Shown here in pieces: positions 57,687 to 64,000 of a stretch of 64,000 bases of DNA. The notes under the pieces are model-generated. The model searched no databases. It saw only the letters and a list, made by a program, of their open reading frames with translations, and was not told where the DNA came from. The position numbers and the translations under genes are program-made. Origin of the DNA: Lindgomyces ingoldianus (taxonomy: Eukaryota > Ascomycota > Dothideomycetes > Pleosporales > Lindgomycetaceae); assembly GCF_010093535.1 (NCBI RefSeq), contig NW_022985169.1, positions 1,618,884-1,682,883 on the forward strand. The letters are read 5' to 3'. Position 1 is the stretch's first letter; each line of letters opens with the position of its first letter.

Positions 57687-60000
57687 AGAATTATAAATTA
57701 TTAACCAAGACCTTAGAGTTTAACTTTCTAGTTTCTGCATATGTTAACTATAGCTTTTAGCTCTTTATTAGAGATAGTATACTTTTGTTTTAATAGTGCA
57801 AATTTTACTAAGTAGTAGGCTACTAGGTGCTATTAACTGTTTTCTTATTTTTAAGAGAGTGCTACTCTTTCTGCTTTTAAGGAAGCATTAGTGTGCACTT
57901 TTATTTCTAGTGTAGAGTTGTACATTCTAAGGACAGAGTAGCTTGTTATAATTTGTTTTAATTCTTAAAAGGCATTTTTTATTTCTGTTGTCTATAGGAA
58001 TTTCTAAGTAGATCTTTCTTTTAAAGTAGTATCTATAAGGGGTAGCGCAATTTTTAAGTAGTCTTTAATTATTCTTTGTACATAGCTAGTAAGACCTAAA
58101 AATCCCTTAATTTCTATAACAGTTTCTAGTGTTAGCTATTTAAGTACCTTATCTACTTTAGTAAGGTCTATTTTTATTTCTTTTCTATTAATAATAAATC
58201 TAAGGTAGTTAGTTATTTATACATTAAATTTACATTTTTCTAGCTATAAATAAAGTCTGTACTTTTAGAGTTTGTCTAGCACTAGTTGTACTTTTACTAC
58301 GTAGTCTAGTTTATCTTTCTTAGTGTATATAAAGATGTTATCTAAATATACTAGGATAAAAATGTCTAGGTATAGGTTAAGTGCTATGTTAATTACTCTT
58401 TAAAAAGTTGCAAGGGCGTTAGTAAGCCTAAATAGCATAATAAAAAGCTTATAAAGAGCCTATAGAGTTTTAAAAGCTGTTATTTATTTATGTCTTTTCT
58501 TTATTTTTATTTTATTAAATCTGTCTTAGACATTAAATTTTATAAAGTGTGTAGTTTCTTTTAACTAGTTTATAATGTCCTAGATAATAAAGAGAGAGAA
58601 CTAATCTTTTATAGTATTTTTATTAAGGGTTTAATAGTCTTAGTAGACTCTAACCTTCTTATTTTTCTTTCTTACAAAGACTACTGCTAATGCTATAGGG
58701 CTCTTGCTTTCTTAGATATAGCCTCTTACTAGCATGCAATTTATGTATTCTTGTAGTGCTTCTTTCTAAGCTGCTGTAAGAGGGCGCAGCTTATATGTCT
58801 TTAGCTAGGGGTTAGGTTTAAAGTTAATTGCGTGATTCTAGGGTTAATATAGAGGTAGTTCTTCTAGGTTCTTAGGAGTTATAAACATGTCTTTATAGCT
58901 ATAATACTTTTTTAAGAGTTCTTTCTTAGGTTTTTATGCAATTTAGTAGATTTTCACTTAGTCTAAATCTCTTTTTTTCTTAAACTTTTTAAAGGAAATT
59001 TCTTCTAGTTCCTTCTTTATTATATAGACAGCGCGTGCTTTAAGTTCTTAGCAGGGGAACTTCTACAGTTTTGTTCTTTTTTAAGGGTAGTCTAGTCCTT
59101 GTTAGGCCTAAGTAGTTTGCGTACGCCTAAACTTAGGTTATATTGTTATTGTTTACTAGTTAATGTTAGGGTTATGTTTGTAGAGCTAGTTATATCCTAA
59201 TATAACCTAATACTTCCCTCTAAGTAGTAGTATGCTAAATAATATCTAGTTGTCTGTTTCTTTAGCTTTTATAATTAATTTTTTAGTTTTAAGTTAAATT
59301 TTTCCTCTACTAAATTTAATTAAGAATGCGTTAGCTAGGGATACTTAAAAGAGTTGCTTTTTAATTTAGAAGAGAATCTTGTTTTAGTTAACCTAGGTAG
59401 AGTTAATTACTGTAAACGTGCATCTGCTATCTATTAGCGCAAGGCTTTCCTATTTACAGGCTTTGCGTCTTAGGGTAATCTTAGCTGTTAGGCTTTTTCT
59501 AGGTTCTTATCCTACTGCAATTAGAACTTTTATGTTATAGTAGACTTTATTATAATTTATGCTAATATTGTCTTCTTTAATGCTTAAGATGTAGTATATT
59601 TACTTACTTACTTAGTTAGTAATAACTTTAAATTCTTAGTAGTCTTTAACTATGCAGTTTTTTACTAGGCAATTAATGCTTTTTACTCTATAGTAGTATA
59701 GAAGTTAGTTGTTCTGTTAGTTAGCTTTTTATTAAAAATAGTAGAAAGCGCAGTCTAGAGTGTTTTTGCATTTAGTCTAGAGTTTCTTTTTGTAAGGGGG
59801 GCCTGTACTGTAATGCTAGTAGTTTAGCATTTTACATGTTGTAGCTAGTCTAGTTAGAGTGTCTATAAACCTTTTACTTTCCTACGCGCCTATTAGCTAC
59901 TAGCTAGCTTAGTGCTTAGTTAGCTAGTGCTAGACACAATACTTGTTTGTACATAAGTACTAAGTGTATAGGCATTGCTTAAGATTAGTGCAGATAGGTA
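57687..60000 (-). pseudogene. Gypsy D protease-RT-RNase H
   Basis: The RT catalytic motif reads FILVYLDNIFIYTKKDKLDY on the minus strand near 58300-58360 (YLDD with the last Asp changed to Asn). RNase H lies at 57700-58100 and the RT fingers/palm to about 59050. Protease by position at 59050-59900. RIP stops throughout. Confidence 0.8.
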
Positions 60001-61849
60001 TAAGTTATACTTAAGCTTATTAAGAGTATTCTTTTATCTAAATTATTTATAAGAGGTAATTTCTATACTTGCATTAAAAGTTATTATGTTTTCTACTTCT
60101 GCATAGAATGCAGTACCTATAGATTTATTATTCCTCTAATTCTTTTTTTATTACTGCTAATGCTAGAGGTGGTGTGTCTAGTTGTTTACTAGAAGGAGCT
60201 AGAGTCTAAAAAAGTGTTTAGTGCTAGTTAAAACCTTCTTTTTTTACTAATATTTTTTTAAAGAATTTTTATTATTCTTTTTTATTTAGTATGTTATAAT
60301 AGACTATAGCAATCTTTCTTATAACTTTATAAGTGTTATAGTTGTTGTCTAGTTTTACTTTATAAAGTCTTATCCTGCAAAAGTTGTAATTATAAGGTCT
60401 TCTGCATTTCTAGTAGTCCTTTTACTTAAACTATTGTTTAAGTTCTTTTAGTAGGATACCTAATCTGCTTTATTTAAAAAAGTACTGTTTTTCTCTCTTT
60501 TTTATGTTTTTAATGTAGTTAGCTACTTACGCTAGGTTTTACTATCCCTTAAAAACTACAGCTTGTTTAATAGCTCTAGAGATACTATCTTCTTCTTAGA
60601 CCTTTACCTCCTAGTAGTCTATTAGACAGTTAGAGGATTTATAGTTAGCTCTGCATCTTTAGCAGAGTTGTTTGTTAAGCCTGTTATGTATTTCTTTATT
60701 TATTAGGCCTCTATTAGCATACATAGCTTTTATAGCTAACTTAACATTCTTATTCTCTAGTTATTTAGAGTCTAAGCATTTCTAATAAAAGTAGCCTACT
60801 TTTTTATAGTTAAGGCATGCTTTTTTTTAAGCTATTTCTTTTATTCTTTATTTAAAAGTGGCCTTACCTCTTTAGAGAGACTACTTTTTTTTTTTAGAGA
60901 AGCTACACATATGCTTAGCATAACTAAGGTTTATTAGTTTACTGTTAAACTATAGAGTTTCCTTTTTTTTCTAAAACTATTTAGGTTTTAAAGTTGTTAT
61001 GCCTATCTTTTTTTCTCTATGTTGTTTAGCATGTCTTTTATTATAAGTAAGTGCTTTCTTAACATAATTCTTAATGCTCTTAGGCTTCTTTATGTAAGCA
61101 AATTTATTTTTAATTACATTTAAAAGCTTATTATAGAACATTTATCCTATTACTTTTTTATTAGTCTATCTACAAATAGCTAGCAGCTTCCTAAAGCAGG
61201 CTGCATAGTGTTAGACGGAGCTCTTTTCTTGTTATAAAGAATTTATTTTATTAACTGCTTATTTTTTTTAATTAACTAGCCTATAGATTATAGTTAGAGC
61301 TGCTTTAAAAAAAGTTAAGATTTTTAAAGACCTTTTATGTTTCTAGTAATAGAGGCTTACTATTTACTTAATAATTTATCTAATTATTATTATAGAGTTA
61401 AAACTATATAGTAGACAATCCTTTTAAGTGTAGGCTTATTTATAAAATTATTTCTTTATTTATTCTAAAGGCACCTTTATTATATTACATGTAGAGGTAA
61501 CACCTTATAAAAAAGAGTTTTAAGTCTTTAGCAAAGCTGTTAAATGCTTTAGGAGGGGCTAAGTGTAGAGTCTTCTTTAATTTAACACTAGTTCTTTTTT
61601 ATGTAATGTTCCTAAGGTTAGCTACTTCTATCTAAAAAGCCTGTAGCTAATAAATGTTTAAGAGCCCTTATTATGCTTATTACTAGAGGTGTTGTTTAAG
61701 CTGTTCTAACTTATTACAAAGATATAATATCTGCTAATTCTGCGCCTCCTTAGTTGCTATAAGGCTCTAGCTAGTGCTAGCAGCTAAGGCGCCTGTTATG
61801 CTAATGTCTAAGGTAGTAGTAGCTATACTTTGCAGGTAGTAGTAATTAC
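60001..61849 (-). pseudogene. Gypsy D gag
   Basis: A zinc knuckle remnant reads CLNYKKVGYFYxKC on the minus strand near 60778-60822. The gag domain lies at about 61150-61500, colinear with B1 29880-30250. Leader sequence up to the 5' LTR at 61850. Stops present. Confidence 0.7.
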
Positions 61850-62446
61850 TGTTATAATTCTTACTTTAACAAAATAGTGTTTTTTAAGAGCACTACAGCC
61901 TATAGTATGTTAATGTTAGAGGGGGAGGACTTAGCTAGATTAGGTGTACAGTCTGTTAAGCAGAGTGTGGGTTAGGCAGAGTTAAGAAGGCAGGTTGTGG
62001 TTTAGCCTAGTAGCTGTATAGGGAGCTAGCAAACCTAATCTAAAAGAATAGGAAAAAAGGTATATATAGTGCAAGATATATAAGGCAGTAATGTCCTTTT
62101 TATAAAGGTTTTAATGCCTCTTAGTCTATTAAGTAGATAAAGACTAAATAGTAATTACAGCCTTTCTAACTATAGCTGTGATTAGAGCTATATACATAGG
62201 GTTTGCATGCTGTGCATGCTTGCATGCTTGCTGTCTGCATAGCCTGCATAGCCTGCAAGCCTGCAAGGCCTACAGTCTTATTAGATAGTGCATTCTGTTA
62301 GGCTTTTATCTAAAAGCTAAAGTTATTCCTTATCTGTCCTGTCACGTGATTCGTTTAACGTGGAGCTAAGCGTCTTCCATCCGACGTCGCTCGGGCTGTG
62401 TGGGACAGCTAATTGGGTCATTACGGTCTGTTCGTTGGCTGTAACA
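61850..62446 (-). repeat. 5' LTR of Gypsy D (597 bp)
   Basis: The last 110 bp (62336-62446, including TGTCACGTGATTCG and CCGACGTCGCTCGGG) are unmutated, while the same positions in the partner LTR (54232-54342) are RIP-changed. Slightly longer than its partner through extra TGCATGCT units near 62206-62230. Confidence 0.9.
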
Positions 62447-62971
62447 AACCTGCTCTAAATTACTCTAGGACCCTTGCAGAGGGCTCTCTTATAGTTATAC
62501 TACGCGTAAATGTTACTTTAAGGTCTAGATAACGCTTCTTAAACATACTAGGCTAGTTTATGCTAACATAGCCTAGATTACGCTTAGCGCGTAAAGAATT
62601 AGCTATATTAGCTATAAATGCTATTTAAGGGGAAAATCCTTGCGTATATAGCTTAAGTATAGTCTTAATAATTACCTGCTTCTTTTTATTACCTAGCCTC
62701 TATAAAGTAGCTGTAGAATTAGCTTGTAAAGGTTATCTAGCGCTGTGGTTATTTATTGTCTTTTAAGGGACTCTGTACATAGCTGCAGCACGTTTCTTTA
62801 AGAGTTTTATGTCTTATTTAAAAACTTAGAGCGTAAGCTATATCTAACATTCTTTTAGCACGTCTAAGTAGTGTTATTAGGAATACATTAGTGTAGGAAA
62901 GGTAGTTTAGTGGGGTCTTAGCAAAAGTAAGTAACTTAGGTGTGTAAGCAACTCGCCTGTGAAGTACGTTA

Positions 62972-63195
62972 ACTAGTAAGTGTTGCAGGGTCTTATCTTT
63001 ATCTAATAAAGGGGATTAAAATAAAGGGGAATGTAAGAATAATAGTATAAATAGGACTAGTAAGCTATTTAGCATAAAAAGGATAGATATTATAGACGCC
63101 TTTTAGTAAACAGATGCTTACTTTATAAATAAGCCCTTACTAACGCAGTTGTGTAAGCAGAGCGGCAAGGACGCTGCTAGGGAGGGGAGGCAGCG
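62972..63195 (+). other. Gypsy B2 3' untranslated end and polypurine tract
   Basis: The inverted equivalent of B1 13922-14530, without the microsatellite. Ends in GGGAGGGGAGGCAGCG (63180-63195) directly before the 3' LTR. No coding frame. Confidence 0.78.
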
Positions 63196-63783
63196 TGTTA
63201 TAGTCTATAGTTAGACTAATATAACTCTACTAAGAGTGCTCTATAATCTAGCTAGGTTAGGGCAGGGCTTGCTTATAAACTAATTAGAAGATGCAGAGGC
63301 AGCGTAGCTGCCTGTAGTTATAGAAGAATGCATTATTTAATAGGAAGACAGGCTATAAATTAGACAAGCCTAACACGCCTAGCAAGTCTATTACTACTAT
63401 AAACTTGCTAAACTTACCTAACTTATTCTCAGCACCTTTAGACATGTATATAGTTTAGACCTTAAATAACTTTTTAGAAGGTGTGTTTAACATTTAGTTT
63501 ATTTTTTACATAGACTAAGTAGCATTCTAGCTTTTTAAAGAGCTGTAATACTATTTGTATATCTTGCACTATATATACCTCTAATTCTGTCTAACAGGAC
63601 TGTTTAACCTGGCCACCATACTGCTGCTATAGGGACAAACCACAATCTGGTCACTCTACCCCTACTCCATTAGCCTAATAGCCATTACGTGGGACTGTAC
63701 ACCCCGCCGTCGGCCCCTTCCCTCCGTCCTAACCCCAAGGAATAACATTGACCTGAGTGCTTCCCGAAGCAAGGATTGTAACA
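63196..63783 (+). repeat. 3' LTR of Gypsy B2 (588 bp)
   Basis: TGTTATAGTC to AAGGATTGTAACA. The inner part is strongly mutated; the outer ~150 bp (63640-63783) keep their C and G, for example CCCCGCCGTCGGCC. Confidence 0.9.
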
Positions 63784-63788
63784 AGTTC

Positions 63789-64000
63789 TAGTAGACCTCT
63801 TAAATAAATAAAGCCTTTTAAAAGTTTAGAAACAAGTTATAAGTAAACTTATTATTAAAATATACAACCTGCGCCTAGACACTAAAATACATACAGACGC
63901 CTTTATAAGAGCTAAAAAAGCTGTGTTGTACTAGAAACAAAAAATAGGCACTAGCATCTAGTAGCCTACTACTTAGCTAAGTTCTCTTTCTTTAAGGTAA
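63789..64000 (+). pseudogene. Gypsy K RNase H start (runs off the window)
   Basis: Continuation of the Gypsy gene at 48945-49160 after the B2 insertion. A frame near 63889-63990 reads KIHTDAFIRAKKAVLY and SLSLR, matching the RNase H start (TDAS...GAVLxQ...SRxLS). Stops present; the rest lies beyond the window. Confidence 0.6.

Larger units (their letters stand above)
53763..62446 (-). mobile_element. Ty3/Gypsy element D (8684 bp including A6)
   Basis: LTRs 53763-54342 (580 bp) and 61850-62446 (597 bp), target duplication AACCT at 53758-53762 and 62447-62451, confirmed by the empty site in A6 (AAACCTGCCC near 57165). Polypurine tract on the minus strand (AGAAGGGAAGCC, complement of about 54346-54357) next to the left LTR, so the element reads leftward: gag at the right, then RT, RNase H, integrase and an antisense ORF at the left. 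Contains A6 (56587-57684). Related to B in LTR ends and domain order but clearly a different family. Confidence 0.9.
53191..62969. mobile_element. Palindromic Fot1/pogo derivative A5, split by Gypsy D
   Basis: TA at 53189-53190 and 62970-62971, termini ACGTACTTCACAGG and CCTGTGAAGTACGT. Both arms carry the same ~470-bp transposase N-terminal end of family A in opposite orientation. The plus-strand left arm (ILKLYAQGF, LRAKHNLGYVSIN near 53495-53600) is mirrored by the right arm at 62480-62969. The short centre holds the first catalytic block of the right-hand half. Without Gypsy D it is 1090 bp, like A6 (1098 bp). It cannot encode a transposase, so it was mobilised in trans if at all. Confidence 0.88.
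49166..63783 (+). mobile_element. Ty3/Gypsy element B2, internally deleted and deeply nested (14,618 bp)
   Basis: Family-B LTRs at 49166-49750 and 63196-63783, target duplication AGTTC at 49161-49165 and 63784-63788. Its own sequence totals about 4.5 kb: gag, part of integrase, chromodomain and 3' region. The protease-RT-RNase H part present in B1 is missing. Insertions: a polyketide synthase fragment (50615-50949) and the palindromic Fot1 derivative A5 (53191-62969), which contains Gypsy D and A6. Confidence 0.92.

Noticed and set aside
1..64000. Centromere or subtelomere
   Set aside because: AT-rich nested RIP-mutated retroelements occur at centromeres of many ascomycetes, but no telomere repeat or chromatin evidence is visible, so the location cannot be stated.

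Overview
The window is a gene-poor, very AT-rich block of a filamentous ascomycete (Pezizomycotina-type) genome, made almost entirely of transposable elements. I found no intact host gene. The organism call rests on three things. The element set is typical of these fungi: Ty3/Gypsy, Ty1/Copia, Fot1/pogo, Tc1 and hAT-like. Reading frames are broken mainly by TAG/TAA codons that arise from CAG/CAA/TGG through C-to-T or G-to-A change. Copies of one element differ mostly by transitions. That is the signature of repeat-induced point mutation (RIP). Species cannot be named from this.

Layout: 1-5642 holds the end of an hAT-like MITE and a Copia element (minus strand), split by a palindromic Fot1 derivative that itself carries a solo LTR. 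5643-13321 holds a truncated Gypsy copy (family B, copy B3), three Fot1/pogo copies of family A, LTR-like islands and unexplained AT-rich DNA. 13327-31314 is one family-B Gypsy element (B1, minus, 5-bp target duplication AAGGG) containing, nested, a family-F Fot1 element, a complete family-C Gypsy element (itself hit by an hAT-like MITE) and a family-E Fot1 element. 31320-41036 has an LTR-element integrase remnant, a 423-bp miniature LTR element (J), a Fot1 A copy, a 1570-bp noncoding LTR element (G) with two families of hairpin repeats, a second E element and two solo LTRs. 41042-46702 is a second complete family-C Gypsy element. 46703-48290 carries a Tc1-type transposase remnant and GC-richer islands. 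48296-48818 is a short-LTR element broken by an assembly gap. From 48824 to the end there is a five-level nest: Gypsy K, cut by Gypsy B2 (AGTTC), cut by a palindromic Fot1 derivative (TA), cut by Gypsy D (AACCT), cut by another palindromic Fot1 derivative (TA).

How it fits together: the autonomous families (B, C, D, Copia, A, E, F) supplied the enzymes. The palindromic Fot1 derivatives, the hAT-like MITEs, J and G look like non-autonomous followers. RIP then destroyed nearly all coding capacity, but it spared short single pieces (solo LTRs of about 200-290 bp, a 335-bp polyketide-synthase fragment) and the outer ~100 bp of many elements. The items most worth a second look are the captured polyketide synthase exon-intron-exon fragment at 50615-50949, an antisense reading frame conserved between Gypsy families B and D, the hairpin-array LTR element G, the miniature LTR element J, and the edge-sparing pattern of RIP. 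Two runs of N (14146-14465 and 48408-48642) limit what can be said there.
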